Source: JBBQED01 sp038320345
GTDB lineage: Bacteria; Bacteroidota; Bacteroidia; AKYH767-A; OLB10
Assembly (NCBI GenBank): GCA_038320345.1
Contig: JBBQED010000002.1
Span: forward strand, 1-64,000
Reading direction: 5' to 3'
DNA length: 64,000 nucleotides
Under the pieces are notes generated by a model. The model was given only the letters and a program-made list of their open reading frames with translations, was not told the DNA's origin and made no database searches. Shown one piece after another: positions 27,153 through 36,944 of the stretch. Numbering within the stretch: the stretch's first letter is position 1; every line of letters starts with the position of its first letter. A program made the translations under genes and the position numbers.

Positions 27153-28403
27153 ATGGTTCATAAAGCAGCAATAATAGGAGGAGGAGCAGCTGGTTTCTTT
27201 GCAGCGATCCGATTAGCGGAGTTAAATCCGGATCTAACGGTATGCATCTACGAAAAATCAACCCATGTACTAGGCAAAGTAAAAGTTTCCGGTGGCGGGC
27301 GTTGTAACGTTACACATCATTGTTTAGATCCAAAAGAATTAATCAAGTATTATCCTAGAGGTAGTAAAGAACTCCTAGGACCTTTAAATAAATTCGGGCC
27401 AACAGATACCATCAACTGGTTTCAATCAAGAGGCGTGGCGCTTAAAACAGAGCCGGATGGCAGAATGTTTCCCATTACCGATTCATCACAAACGATTTTA
27501 GATTGCTTGATGCAGGCTGCTACAGATGCGGGAGTAGAAGTAAGGACTCGGTGCGGCGTGGAAGAAATCAAAAAGCAAGAAAACGGTACGTGGATATTGA
27601 CTTTACAAGAAGGTGAAACAAAAACTGTAGATATTTTGATGTTGGCTACAGGAAGTAGCGAAAGAAGTTGGCAGATGCTTCGTAAAATGGGCGTTAAAAT
27701 GGAACCTGCATCGCCATCCTTATTTACATTTAATATTAAGGATAACAGAATAGATGAATTACCCGGAGTGTCCTTTCCACAAGTAAAAGTAAAAGTAGAA
27801 GGAACAAAACTCGAAGCCGAAGGTCCATTGTTGATTACGCATTGGGGAATGAGCGGACCTGCAATATTAAAAATTTCTGCTTGGGGAGCAAGAGATCTTC
27901 AAGCTAAGGAATATAAGTTCTGGTTGAAAGTTAATTTCATTCCGGAGTTTCATGAGGATAGTGCTTTTGACTATATCACCCAATGCAAAGGGGAATATCA
28001 ACGGAAAAAATGTGGTGCATTTTCACCTTTTGAATCGGTGCCCAAACGTTTTTGGTATCAGATGATGGAAGCTGCAGGAATTGAGGACGATCAGATCTGG
28101 GCCGTTACCACAAAACAACAGATTAGAAAATTAGCAATTGAACTCACCAATGGTAGATATGTAGTAGAGGGCAAGAGTACCAATAAAGATGAATTTGTTA
28201 CCTGTGGTGGAATCCAGCTGGCTGAAATAGATTTTAAAACAATGGCCATAAAAAAAATCCCCAACCTTTTTGTGGCTGGGGAAATGATTGATGTAGATGC
28301 CTTGACTGGTGGATTTAATTTCCAGAATGCATGGACTACAGGTTGGATCGCAGGAACGTCAATGTCAGAACAATCGTTATTGAAAACTGCTACTGATTTT
28401 TAA
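27153..28403 (+). CDS. HI0933/BaiN-like NAD(P)/FAD-dependent oxidoreductase
   Basis: A 416-residue flavoprotein. It has the FAD dinucleotide-binding loop IGGGAAGFFAAIRLAE at the N-terminus, the family hallmark VSGGGRCNVTHH near residue 50, and the C-terminal FAD motif NLFVAGEMIDVDALTGGFN with the GGFNFQNAWTTGWIAG end. Members of this family (E. coli YhiN, BaiN of bile-acid metabolism) reduce varied substrates; none can be named here. Its end overlaps the convergent ABC/M1 fusion gene by 14 bases. Confidence 0.9.
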   Translation: MVHKAAIIGGGAAGFFAAIRLAELNPDLTVCIYEKSTHVLGKVKVSGGGRCNVTHHCLDPKELIKYYPRGSKELLGPLNKFGPTDTINWFQSRGVALKTEPDGRMFPITDSSQTILDCLMQAATDAGVEVRTRCGVEEIKKQENGTWILTLQEGETKTVDILMLATGSSERSWQMLRKMGVKMEPASPSLFTFNIKDNRIDELPGVSFPQVKVKVEGTKLEAEGPLLITHWGMSGPAILKISAWGARDLQAKEYKFWLKVNFIPEFHEDSAFDYITQCKGEYQRKKCGAFSPFESVPKRFWYQMMEAAGIEDDQIWAVTTKQQIRKLAIELTNGRYVVEGKSTNKDEFVTCGGIQLAEIDFKTMAIKKIPNLFVAGEMIDVDALTGGFNFQNAWTTGWIAGTSMSEQSLLKTATDF

Positions 28404-31400
28404 GTTCTACTTTTTTGATATTATCCTTTGGCATACGATCAATAAGATAAGAATCAGGATCAATTCCGGCTTCGTATGGGAGTTCATTCACTACAGTAGT
28501 AAATGTGGATTTTCCATCTTTGAGTTGAACCCATTTACTGTATAGTTTTTTACCGTATTTTTTTCCGGAAGCAGGCTTTGATAACACCCCAATTTCTATC
28601 CAGTCATCCATCTTCACTTTGGTTTCTTTTCCCAATGAATCAGCTTTTAATTTTTGACCTTCCACAACTAGCGTAACCTCATATTTATTCTTACCATTTT
28701 CTTTATAAGTTGCTTCAACGGTACGGTTATTAAACAAGGTCATGTCATAGAATAAATCTTTAATGAGATACTTTAAACTATCCGGTGTCTGTTGATCAAA
28801 TCGATCTACTAATTCATAAGCTGTAGGGTAGGGTGGCTCACGAAATGCAAAACTGTCGATTAAGTTTTTTGCTGCTTTATTCACTGCATCTTCTCCAATC
28901 ATTTGTTTCAGATAATACATGACTACACTTCCTTTCCGATAATGTATATAACCTTGATTTTCTACAAAGAGTAATGCTGATTCTTTTTGTCTTTCGAGTC
29001 CGCGTGCTCTTAGGTAATTATCCATTTCATACTGTAAAAATTTATGCATTTGGGATTTTCCGTAAAGATGCTCCATCACCATCAGTGCAGAATACTGTGC
29101 CATTGTTTCCGACAACAAAGTAGCGCCTTGCATTTCAGCTCCTGTGACTTGATGAGCCCACCACTGATGTCCCATTTCATGAGCAACTACATAATATACC
29201 ATATCGATATCATCAGAATCTTCTAGATTTTCTACAAATCCTATGGCCTCTGAATAAGGCATCGTACCCGGGAAAGCTTGAGCAAAAGATGCATATCTAG
29301 GAAACTCAATGATTCGAGTTTGTTTGTTTTGATAAGGACCAAAATGTTCGGAATAGTAAGCCAAAGAATTTTTCATCGACTTAATCATCTTGTCAACATT
29401 CCAAGCATGTTCAGCAAGATAGTACACTTCAACATCAACATCTTTCCATTTATCACGCTTTACCGCATACTTCGCTGAAATAAATGAATAAAAATTAAGT
29501 GCTTTGTGGTCCAATTGGTAATGAAAGTAATTCCTATTGCCTTGTTTCCATTGTTTGATAAGTGAACCCGGAGCTACAGCGATCTGATCAGCGGACGTAC
29601 TGAAAATGGTTTCTACATTTACCCAATCAGCACTATTCGAGATATAAGTATTCATACAATTCGTTGTGCAGTTACGTTCTAGTTTTGGCATTCGCTCTTT
29701 TTCAGGCAAATGATAATCCTTACGTTTTTGCTTATCGCCCATCTCGTTACTAGGCTGATAGCCGATCTCTGGTAAAATCTCCACATTATTGAAAAATGAT
29801 CCGTTTTCTACAACCGTTGTAACCGATACTTCGTTCTCGAATCCTTTGGCAGCGTAGGTGGAATTAATATTGATCTCCATACTATCACCTGGTAAGATCG
29901 GTTTTTTCAATCTGAAAATTCTGTAGAAATGATCCTCATCATTTAATACCATGTCGGCTCCTGGTATGCTGATGTTTGACTTAAAGGCTCGCGTAAGTGT
30001 AAAGTGAACTGAATCTATTGGAGTAGTTCCTTTGTTCTTAATCCACTCTTTTACATTGACAATAACTTTCCGTTCAGCAGGAAATAAATCAATTTCATAC
30101 TTAATGTCGGTTATTCTAGGTTGATTAATTCCTTCAAACTTTTTATAATTTTTTTCATAATAGGTATCTAGTACTTCTTGCTGTTTTCCGGTAGTATATG
30201 TATTTAGGATTTTAGTATTGTAATACACGAATCCACCACAAATTACCCAAGCCAATAAAATAACATACAACACTTTGCTATAACCATTGTTGAATCGATA
30301 TTTAGCTAGCTTCCATCGAATCGACATTGCCGTATCTCTACCTCGAACCCACCATAACATTCCTATTGTGATAAGTACGAATGAAAAGAGCAACCAATAT
30401 GTTTTGAACCACAAAATACCTGTGAGAAATGGTCCGAATCCATTCATATCCGAATACGTCAAGTTGGGTGTACCACCAATCTTTACCATATTCGTGTCAA
30501 TATTTAATGCCGGCCATACAAAGTTATTGGCGATGAATATGACTAAGAACACAAAGTAGCCAATATATTTATTGTTGACTAGGATTTGAATAAACATAGC
30601 CAGTACAATATAAAACAGGTAAGTCATTCCATTCAAGAATAAAATTTGATAGAGATAAACTCCAATTTTATACTCGTGAAAGCCCATAAAGAATTGGGAG
30701 CAGAGCCCTGTTAGAATTGAAATCAATAACAATACTTCAATCACCAGCCATATTGCAAGAGCTTTTGAAGCGAAGGGGATCCATCCTTTGAATGGAAGAG
30801 CATCATAAATATCATTCACTTTTGCATCGCGTTCTTTCCACACCAAAACACCGGTATAGAAAATTACAATCGATAATAAAAAAGTAAAGAAACTACCTTG
30901 TATGGATTCAATCACTACATAGGTTACAGGAAAAGAAGAATTTCCATATCCTGCATCGGTCACAAATGCCATTGCAGAAATTAAATTGATCAGCCCCACC
31001 ATCGTGATGATGATGAATGCGGTGTTTCTTAGAATACTTTTCACTTCAATCTTTACTTGACTCCAAAATTGAATCCATCCTAAGTTTCCGGAATAATCCG
31101 GCTTAACAGATGGGATTGATTGATTAAGAACAGAGATTTCAGTAGTGTTTTCTAATTTCTCTTTTTTTCCAGATTTCGACTTTTCAGCAAATGAAAAACG
31201 GAAGTATGTAAATACCATCACCAATGCAGCAACAGTGAGCCAGAGTAATCTGTTTAACAATAAAATACCAGATAGCCCCATCGACATCGTATTCTTATCT
31301 TCCACTGTCCAATATTTGGCAGCTACTGCAAAAGTTCTGATACCAAATGGATCCAATAAACTACCAAGCGTTTCATTGTCTAAGTCACGGATCAGATTTT

Positions 31401-31980
31401 GTGAAATCAGATACCCGACCAATAAAATAATTGATCCAGCAAATGAAGTAATCGTGTTTCTGGTTAATACAGCAATACTAAAAATGATAGATCCTGCAAA
31501 TAATACATTCGGAATTACAAAAACAAGTATACCATTTAAGTGGCCACTCCAAACAATCGGACCAACTCTTCCTTGATCTAACCATGGCATCAAAGCACCT
31601 ATCAGATTACCTACAGAAACTCCTAAGAAGGGAATCATCGCGATTAAACTTGCACCCAAAAATCTTCCTAAAAGAAAATCTCTCTTTTTGATCGGTGTAG
31701 TAAATAGAATCTGATTCGTTTTTTCGCTGAAATCACGGGCTGCTGCAGAGTTCAGAAATGCAGTAACCATAAGTAGTGCAATAATCGATAAGATAGCGTA
31801 GAAATTCTCGACTACAAAAGGTGCGTTCTTGAATACATTTCCCATTCCGGATCCTCCAATGATGATATCATCACTGCTGGTTGCTCCGAAGATCATCAAC
31901 GAATTGATGAATAGAAATATATATACCATTGGTTGACGTAACCAATACCTTAGTTCAAATTTGAAGATGTTAAATAGCAT
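28390..31980 (-). CDS. ABC-2 type permease fused to an M1 aminopeptidase domain
   Basis: An 1196-residue inner-membrane protein. About 600 residues of ABC-2 permease with at least twelve membrane segments in two halves (NQILFTTPIKKRDFLLGRFLGAS is the coupling region) are followed by an M1 gluzincin domain with HEMGH at 934-938 and a Glu ligand at 958 (TLLSE). The distance is 19 residues where the classic motif has 18. A putative periplasmic position of the peptidase would let it trim an exported or membrane substrate. The ATPase subunit is encoded 8 bases upstream. Such fusions are known in Bacteroidota; substrate unknown. Confidence 0.92.
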   Translation of the reverse strand: MLFNIFKFELRYWLRQPMVYIFLFINSLMIFGATSSDDIIIGGSGMGNVFKNAPFVVENFYAILSIIALLMVTAFLNSAAARDFSEKTNQILFTTPIKKRDFLLGRFLGASLIAMIPFLGVSVGNLIGALMPWLDQGRVGPIVWSGHLNGILVFVIPNVLFAGSIIFSIAVLTRNTITSFAGSIILLVGYLISQNLIRDLDNETLGSLLDPFGIRTFAVAAKYWTVEDKNTMSMGLSGILLLNRLLWLTVAALVMVFTYFRFSFAEKSKSGKKEKLENTTEISVLNQSIPSVKPDYSGNLGWIQFWSQVKIEVKSILRNTAFIIITMVGLINLISAMAFVTDAGYGNSSFPVTYVVIESIQGSFFTFLLSIVIFYTGVLVWKERDAKVNDIYDALPFKGWIPFASKALAIWLVIEVLLLISILTGLCSQFFMGFHEYKIGVYLYQILFLNGMTYLFYIVLAMFIQILVNNKYIGYFVFLVIFIANNFVWPALNIDTNMVKIGGTPNLTYSDMNGFGPFLTGILWFKTYWLLFSFVLITIGMLWWVRGRDTAMSIRWKLAKYRFNNGYSKVLYVILLAWVICGGFVYYNTKILNTYTTGKQQEVLDTYYEKNYKKFEGINQPRITDIKYEIDLFPAERKVIVNVKEWIKNKGTTPIDSVHFTLTRAFKSNISIPGADMVLNDEDHFYRIFRLKKPILPGDSMEININSTYAAKGFENEVSVTTVVENGSFFNNVEILPEIGYQPSNEMGDKQKRKDYHLPEKERMPKLERNCTTNCMNTYISNSADWVNVETIFSTSADQIAVAPGSLIKQWKQGNRNYFHYQLDHKALNFYSFISAKYAVKRDKWKDVDVEVYYLAEHAWNVDKMIKSMKNSLAYYSEHFGPYQNKQTRIIEFPRYASFAQAFPGTMPYSEAIGFVENLEDSDDIDMVYYVVAHEMGHQWWAHQVTGAEMQGATLLSETMAQYSALMVMEHLYGKSQMHKFLQYEMDNYLRARGLERQKESALLFVENQGYIHYRKGSVVMYYLKQMIGEDAVNKAAKNLIDSFAFREPPYPTAYELVDRFDQQTPDSLKYLIKDLFYDMTLFNNRTVEATYKENGKNKYEVTLVVEGQKLKADSLGKETKVKMDDWIEIGVLSKPASGKKYGKKLYSKWVQLKDGKSTFTTVVNELPYEAGIDPDSYLIDRMPKDNIKKVELKNQ

Positions 31981-31988
31981 AAGTCAGG

Positions 31989-32855
31989 TTAGTTTAATCC
32001 TTTGATATGAGTAAAGAAGACATCTTCGAGATCGCCACTTGCAGATTTAAATCCTTCACCTGGATCAGTCTCAGAAAATGCATGTACTAGCGGTTTACCA
32101 GCAACCATGCGTGTTGAAATCAGTTTGTATTGTTCCGATATGGCATTCAGTTCCTGTTTCGAAATCGATTTAGACCAGATTTTACCTTTGATATTATTTA
32201 ATGCATTTTCCGGAGTTCCAGCATATAATACTCTGCCTTTATCGATGATAGCCATCTGCGAACAAAGTTCTTTAACGTCTTCAACGATATGAGTCGAGAG
32301 AATAACAATTACGTTCTCTCCGATTTCAGAAAGCAGATTATAGAATCTATTTCGTTCGCCGGGATCCAATCCTGCTGTGGGTTCATCTACGATAATCAAT
32401 GTAGGATCTCCTAATAGAGCTTGGGCGATACCGAAACGTTGTTTCATTCCTCCTGAAAAACTCCCTAATGCCTTTTTGCGCGAATCCCAGAGATTTACTC
32501 TGTTGAGTAAGGCTTCCACAATTTCCTTTCTTCCTTTCTGAATGCCTTTTAATACTGCTATATGATCGAGCATATCGTAGGCAGAAATCTTTGGATACAC
32601 ACCAAATTCTTGAGGGAGGTAACCTAAAGTCTTCCGTACTTCAATCGGATCTTTTAAAATATCGATGGCACCAAGATGTAGAGATCCCTGATCAGCTTCC
32701 TGAAGGGTTGCTATCGTACGCATAAGCGTTGATTTACCGGCTCCATTTGGTCCTAACAGTCCATACATTCCTTTCGGTATCGTTAAGGATACATCTTGAA
32801 GTGCTTTGACTCCGTTAGCGTAGGTTTTGCTGAGGTTTTGGATGACTAATTCCAT
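31989..32855 (-). CDS. ABC transporter ATP-binding protein
   Basis: A 288-residue ABC ATPase with Walker A GPNGAGKST, Q-loop LPQEFGVYPKIS, signature SFSGGMKQR, Walker B LIIVDEPTAGLDP and switch His in VILSTHIVED. The order and the C-terminal extension (about residues 220-288) are typical for partners of ABC-2 permeases. It is the first gene of a two-gene operon with the permease/M1 fusion, 8 bases downstream, and surely energises it. Confidence 0.95.
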   Translation of the reverse strand: MELVIQNLSKTYANGVKALQDVSLTIPKGMYGLLGPNGAGKSTLMRTIATLQEADQGSLHLGAIDILKDPIEVRKTLGYLPQEFGVYPKISAYDMLDHIAVLKGIQKGRKEIVEALLNRVNLWDSRKKALGSFSGGMKQRFGIAQALLGDPTLIIVDEPTAGLDPGERNRFYNLLSEIGENVIVILSTHIVEDVKELCSQMAIIDKGRVLYAGTPENALNNIKGKIWSKSISKQELNAISEQYKLISTRMVAGKPLVHAFSETDPGEGFKSASGDLEDVFFTHIKGLN

Positions 32856-33001
32856 AGATTAATGAATTTATTAACGGTTTCAGGATTGAAAGATATTAAA
32901 CAGCATCGAATTCTTGACCTATACTATTCCGAAAGATCATATCTGCTGCTTGAACCGTTTAATTAGTAGGAAGGAAGGTCAGAAATGAAGACTAAAAACA
33001 A

Positions 33002-33042
33002 CATCGCCTACAAAAACTGAATTAGTGTTTTTGTAGGCGATG
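33002..33042 (-). terminator. Long hairpin terminator downstream of the SprB/cupredoxin gene
   Basis: CATCGCCTACAAAAAC (33002-33017) and its exact reverse complement (33027-33042) form a perfect 16-bp stem with a nine-base loop. On the minus strand it is followed by TTGTTTTTAG. It lies about 84 bases after the stop of the gene at 33126. The remainder of 32856-33125 has no gene. Confidence 0.75.
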
Positions 33043-33125
33043 CCAGTATCAGCGAATTCACTTAACAATTATTCACTAGCTGAAAAAAATATCCTAAATA
33101 TTTAATTTAATGGAGAGCTGCCATT

Positions 33126-35849
33126 CTAAGGATGCACAGAAAACACAAACAGACTTGCATTATTATCGATAACCGCCTGATCAAAAACATCTACGAATCC
33201 GTCTCCATTAACATCAGTAGGAAAATATCCAAATAGGAATTGCTGCGCATCATTATCGATAACAGATTGATCAAATACATCGATAAATTCATCTCGGGGT
33301 TCAATATCGCCACTATAAAAAGCCCATATTCCAGTTTCAACTTCTTTCATATTGCTTCCATACGCTTTAGTTGCACTATTGCTGAAGTTATAGTTGGTGA
33401 CACCACTAAATACTATTGGACTCGCACTCCATGTTTCTAAAGAATTTCTATGTAACAATACAACATATTCAGAGCTTCCTTCAATGGCTGACGGAAGATT
33501 AAAGGAGATCGTTCCGTCCGTATTCAAAATAGAAGTTGCCTGTGCTACAACAATGGAAACATTATTAGGATCTCTTAATTCAAGATGTAAGGTATCAACT
33601 TCATTCATGTTCGCACTGGCACCCTGATTTGCTAATGCTGGGATCATCTGTCCACCCGAAAGATAAAATCCTTCAATCATAGCAGTTATATTTAACGGAA
33701 TGGAACAATTGCTAGCAGGATCTATAGTAAACGACTGAGAAGCGCTACAGCCAAACACATCCGTCACTGTAACAGAATATGTCCCAGGTTGGAGATTGGA
33801 TGGGTCTTCGACCGAATAGGAATTGAAAATATTAATATTACCACCCATATATGGATGATTGGCACAAACATAAAATAATTGTGATGGATGACTTAGATTC
33901 GGGGTGAAATTAACCACTCCGTTATCAATAGGAGCACCACTTTGTCCATTGGTAACAATATTCGAACTATTGCCGCCAATATTATCAGTAGAAATATGCC
34001 ATGGATGAGCAGGATTAAATATATTAAAGGTGTATTTTACTCCACGTTGAAGATTTAATTCTTTGACTTCGATTCCATCGATGTAAAAAGATAAAAAATT
34101 CCCTAAACCAAAGAATGGATTTCCTGGCGTTTGAGAACCAACAGTGATTCCGAAATTTGCACCATTAATCGTATTCAAGGTATCCCAATTATAGGTATAA
34201 GGTCCTTGTCCACCATTTACAGAAATATCAATTGAACCTGTAGGATTCAAACAAGTTGCATTGGTAATCAGTCCTGCAATATTGATATTATTGGGCAATT
34301 CATTGAGCGTATATTGTCCTGTAGTTGTGCATCCATTTGCATCGGTAACGATTACAGTATAGGTTCCAGCCCTGCGATTTGTTAAATCTTCTGTTAGAAA
34401 CCCGTTATTAATTCTGATCCGTGAACCCATGTAAGCATGAAACTGACAAGGATAATAAAGTAATTGTGGTGTGGAAGTTCCTGGTTTAAATAATACAGTT
34501 CCACTTGTTGTTGGTGCTCCTGATTGACCTGAATTAACTATATTATTAATATTTGTTCCAACTGAATCCGTTGAAATATGAAATGGATGTCCGGGAGTAA
34601 GTACATTAAAGGAATAAGAAATTCCTTTCGTTAATGATAATTGTTTTCCTTCAACTCCGTCGATATAATAAGCTAATGAAAATCCAGGAAACGAGAAGAA
34701 AGGATGTGCTGCCGTTTTACTACCAACTGTAACTCCAAAAGTGGCTCCATTAAGCGTATTCGTTGTATCCCAGGCAATGGTGTATGGAGGTGTTCCACCA
34801 GATACTGAAATATCAATCGCGCCATTCTTAGCGCCAGGGCAACTGATATGCGTCAGGCTTGCATTAGTAATGGTTGGTGATGAGTTAACCGTTCCAATCG
34901 TAAGTATGTTGGAGGTAATACCATTATTACTAAGACAGGAAAGATTGGATGTTAATACACAAGTGATTTGATCATTTAAAATTAAACCAGATAAAGTAAC
35001 TGTTGAACTATTGGTCCCTACAGTTATTCCATTTTTTTTCCACGAATAAACAGGAGCAGTACCTCCGTTGGTAATCGTGCTGGTATAGGTAGCAGAACCT
35101 CCATTGCAGAACGCAGTTGGTCCACTGATCGCTATTGTTGGTGTAGACGAAGTAGTGCAAATGACAAGATTATCCAATGCAAAACTTGGTCTGCTTCCCG
35201 CTCCGGTGAAATCTCTTTGTACCCATCGAATTTGTACTACCGCTTGGTTATTACAAACTGCTGGGAGCACGGCCGCCTTTGGTGATGAAAGTTGAGGTGT
35301 AGTAACAGCCCCGATTTGATTGACTAGATTATTGGAATAAATCCCGTTTGCTAATCCACCCACAGACGTGAAATTTCCCGAAGTACCAACCCTATATTGA
35401 AGATCAACTTGATTTACTCTGTTATTGGAAACATCAGCTGGATTGCGGATGGTCATAATATCATAATTTACCTGAATATTAAATACTCCAGTAGTATTTA
35501 TTGCCAAACATAAAGTAGCATCCACAGAACCAGAACTTAATAATCCTATTTTACCATTATAATTGTGAGTTCCTCCAGAATTAATAGCAGCAGTACTTGA
35601 AGCAATTAGTGTTAAGTCAGAAGAAGCCGGTGGTGTAATAACTTTAAAAGCAACCCCTGATCCTGAAGTAGATAAATTCCACCCTTGCCATCCCGCAGGA
35701 TAAGTGGTAGAAGTTGCAAGCAAAGCGGTGAAGTTCTGAGAGTAGGGGAGAGGTTGTGCAGTTGGATTCGTTTGTGCAAATGATCTATTTACATACATTT
35801 GAAATCCAATGGTCAATAGCAAAATAGCAGAAAATAGTTTGGTATTCAT
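33126..35849 (-). CDS. Secreted multidomain protein: two SprB-like repeats each holding a cupredoxin-like insert
   Basis: A 907-residue secreted protein. I start at 35849 because it gives a signal peptide ending RSFAQ; 27 codons upstream are open but not signal-like. An N-terminal beta-sandwich (about 30-240) and an Ig-like segment (about 245-330) precede two SprB-type repeats. Each repeat starts with ISVSGGTPPYTIAW or ISVNGGQGPYTYNW, is interrupted, and resumes as AGTYTVIVTDANGC or PGTYSVTVTDVFGC. The interruptions look like cupredoxin domains with H424/C468/H471/M474 and H618/C662/H665/M668. The C-terminus carries a dockerin/EF-hand-like loop DVNGDGFVDVFD and a degenerate partner instead of a T9SS sorting domain. 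Copper binding and surface location are inferred. Confidence 0.8.
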   Translation of the reverse strand: MNTKLFSAILLLTIGFQMYVNRSFAQTNPTAQPLPYSQNFTALLATSTTYPAGWQGWNLSTSGSGVAFKVITPPASSDLTLIASSTAAINSGGTHNYNGKIGLLSSGSVDATLCLAINTTGVFNIQVNYDIMTIRNPADVSNNRVNQVDLQYRVGTSGNFTSVGGLANGIYSNNLVNQIGAVTTPQLSSPKAAVLPAVCNNQAVVQIRWVQRDFTGAGSRPSFALDNLVICTTSSTPTIAISGPTAFCNGGSATYTSTITNGGTAPVYSWKKNGITVGTNSSTVTLSGLILNDQITCVLTSNLSCLSNNGITSNILTIGTVNSSPTITNASLTHISCPGAKNGAIDISVSGGTPPYTIAWDTTNTLNGATFGVTVGSKTAAHPFFSFPGFSLAYYIDGVEGKQLSLTKGISYSFNVLTPGHPFHISTDSVGTNINNIVNSGQSGAPTTSGTVLFKPGTSTPQLLYYPCQFHAYMGSRIRINNGFLTEDLTNRRAGTYTVIVTDANGCTTTGQYTLNELPNNINIAGLITNATCLNPTGSIDISVNGGQGPYTYNWDTLNTINGANFGITVGSQTPGNPFFGLGNFLSFYIDGIEVKELNLQRGVKYTFNIFNPAHPWHISTDNIGGNSSNIVTNGQSGAPIDNGVVNFTPNLSHPSQLFYVCANHPYMGGNINIFNSYSVEDPSNLQPGTYSVTVTDVFGCSASQSFTIDPASNCSIPLNITAMIEGFYLSGGQMIPALANQGASANMNEVDTLHLELRDPNNVSIVVAQATSILNTDGTISFNLPSAIEGSSEYVVLLHRNSLETWSASPIVFSGVTNYNFSNSATKAYGSNMKEVETGIWAFYSGDIEPRDEFIDVFDQSVIDNDAQQFLFGYFPTDVNGDGFVDVFDQAVIDNNASLFVFSVHP

Positions 35850-35990
35850 GGTAGGTTGGTTAAAGGTAAATTTGGTAGGAATCCTTTTTAAACGATTAAC
35901 AATATAAGCATAAAAGTTAATACATTGCAAGTCAGGTTTGTTGATTTCTTAACTTCGTCGTTAAATGAAACCAATTATTACATTCGTCCA

Positions 35991-36740
35991 ATGAGTTCAG
36001 TTTTTAAGTATCATTCCTGTCGATTAATAAAATATCTTTTAATAGGTGTAATTAGTTTTTGTCATACTAATTTATTTGCCCAACAACAGTTCAATGGAGC
36101 GTTTTTGATGTCATTTACTAATTCAGTAAATTCAGTCGAAGATTTCCCTTTAGAATGGCAGATAGAGTCAAAGGCAGATGGCGGGAAGATGATGTTAGAA
36201 ATTAAAGATGAAGCAAATAAAAAAGGAGTTAAAAAGCGTGTTATGTTTAACCCTTTAGATAGTACATGGACTATGTTAATGGAAATTGGAACTGTGCGTC
36301 AAGGTTCCAAAGTTCATCGCGCCATGATGTTTCGAGATTCGGTATTAAGTGAAAAAGTAAATATTACTGCTACCAAAGAATATAAAACAATTAATAATTA
36401 TTCCTGTCGTAAATATATTCGTGAAAGCAAACGTTATCACTCCGAAATCTGGGTAAGTTCTAAATTCGATTTTGACATTTGTAAAATTTATTATTTATTG
36501 AGTCATTGTGGAATGATGAGTGATTTTATGCGCAAAGGTGATTGGTTTTATTGGAAAAATAGTCGTGGAATGATTATGGAGATTACTTCCAAAGACAAGC
36601 AAAAGGAAGAATCTTACTCTATACAGATTTCTCAAATTGAATTAAATAAAGTAAATCCTCAGCTCTTTGTCACCAAAGGATATAAAATTTCCGAAATCCC
36701 AGAAGGTCAAAATTGTGGTGTAGCGGTTGAGGAAAAATAG
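35991..36740 (+). CDS. Secreted DUF4412-like protein
   Basis: A 249-residue exported protein. The ATG at 35991 gives a signal peptide (hydrophobic LIKYLLIGVISFCHTNLFAQ); an upstream start would overlap the divergent gene. The mature part has the pattern of DUF4412: MFNPLDSTWTMLMEIG, TKEYKTINNYSCRKYI and SEIWVSSKFDFDICK, in which a protein side chain is turned over with a tightening strand. Function unknown. It is divergent from the SprB/cupredoxin gene and ends just before the 167-bp repeats, whose first hairpin may stop transcription. Confidence 0.7.
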   Translation: MSSVFKYHSCRLIKYLLIGVISFCHTNLFAQQQFNGAFLMSFTNSVNSVEDFPLEWQIESKADGGKMMLEIKDEANKKGVKKRVMFNPLDSTWTMLMEIGTVRQGSKVHRAMMFRDSVLSEKVNITATKEYKTINNYSCRKYIRESKRYHSEIWVSSKFDFDICKIYYLLSHCGMMSDFMRKGDWFYWKNSRGMIMEITSKDKQKEESYSIQISQIELNKVNPQLFVTKGYKISEIPEGQNCGVAVEEK

Positions 36741-36777
36741 AAGATTGAAGTCAAAGTGATTTTCGTTTTAAAAATTT

Positions 36778-36944
36778 GAATTAGATTCCTCTTTGAACTT
36801 CGAGTCTCCGGATCAAACTTCGGTGGGATGTCCATTTTCTGCGGGCTTCGCCGCAGAAAATGGAATGGTGTGGGCTCACCAGAAAACCTACCGATGCTGC
36901 GCATAAAAAAAGGTCTGAAAAAATTTCACAAGCGAGCTTGCTTC
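36778..36944. repeat. 167-bp tandem repeat, copy 1
   Basis: First of two direct copies with exact 167-base spacing at every anchor checked (GAATTAGATTCCTCTT, GATCAAACTTCGGTGGGAT, the 17-mer at 36877-36893 and GCGAGCTTGC). It holds a 13-bp hairpin with arms CCATTTTCTGCGG and CCGCAGAAAATGG and a GCTTCG loop. The 17-mer CACCAGAAAACCTACCG is the reverse complement of the ssrA CCA tail plus its 3' flank (37146-37162). No protein-coding potential is credible. Confidence 0.9.

Noticed and set aside
31145..31576. 143-residue plus-strand frame
   Set aside because: Antisense to membrane segments of the ABC permease; hydrophobic codons often give such frames.
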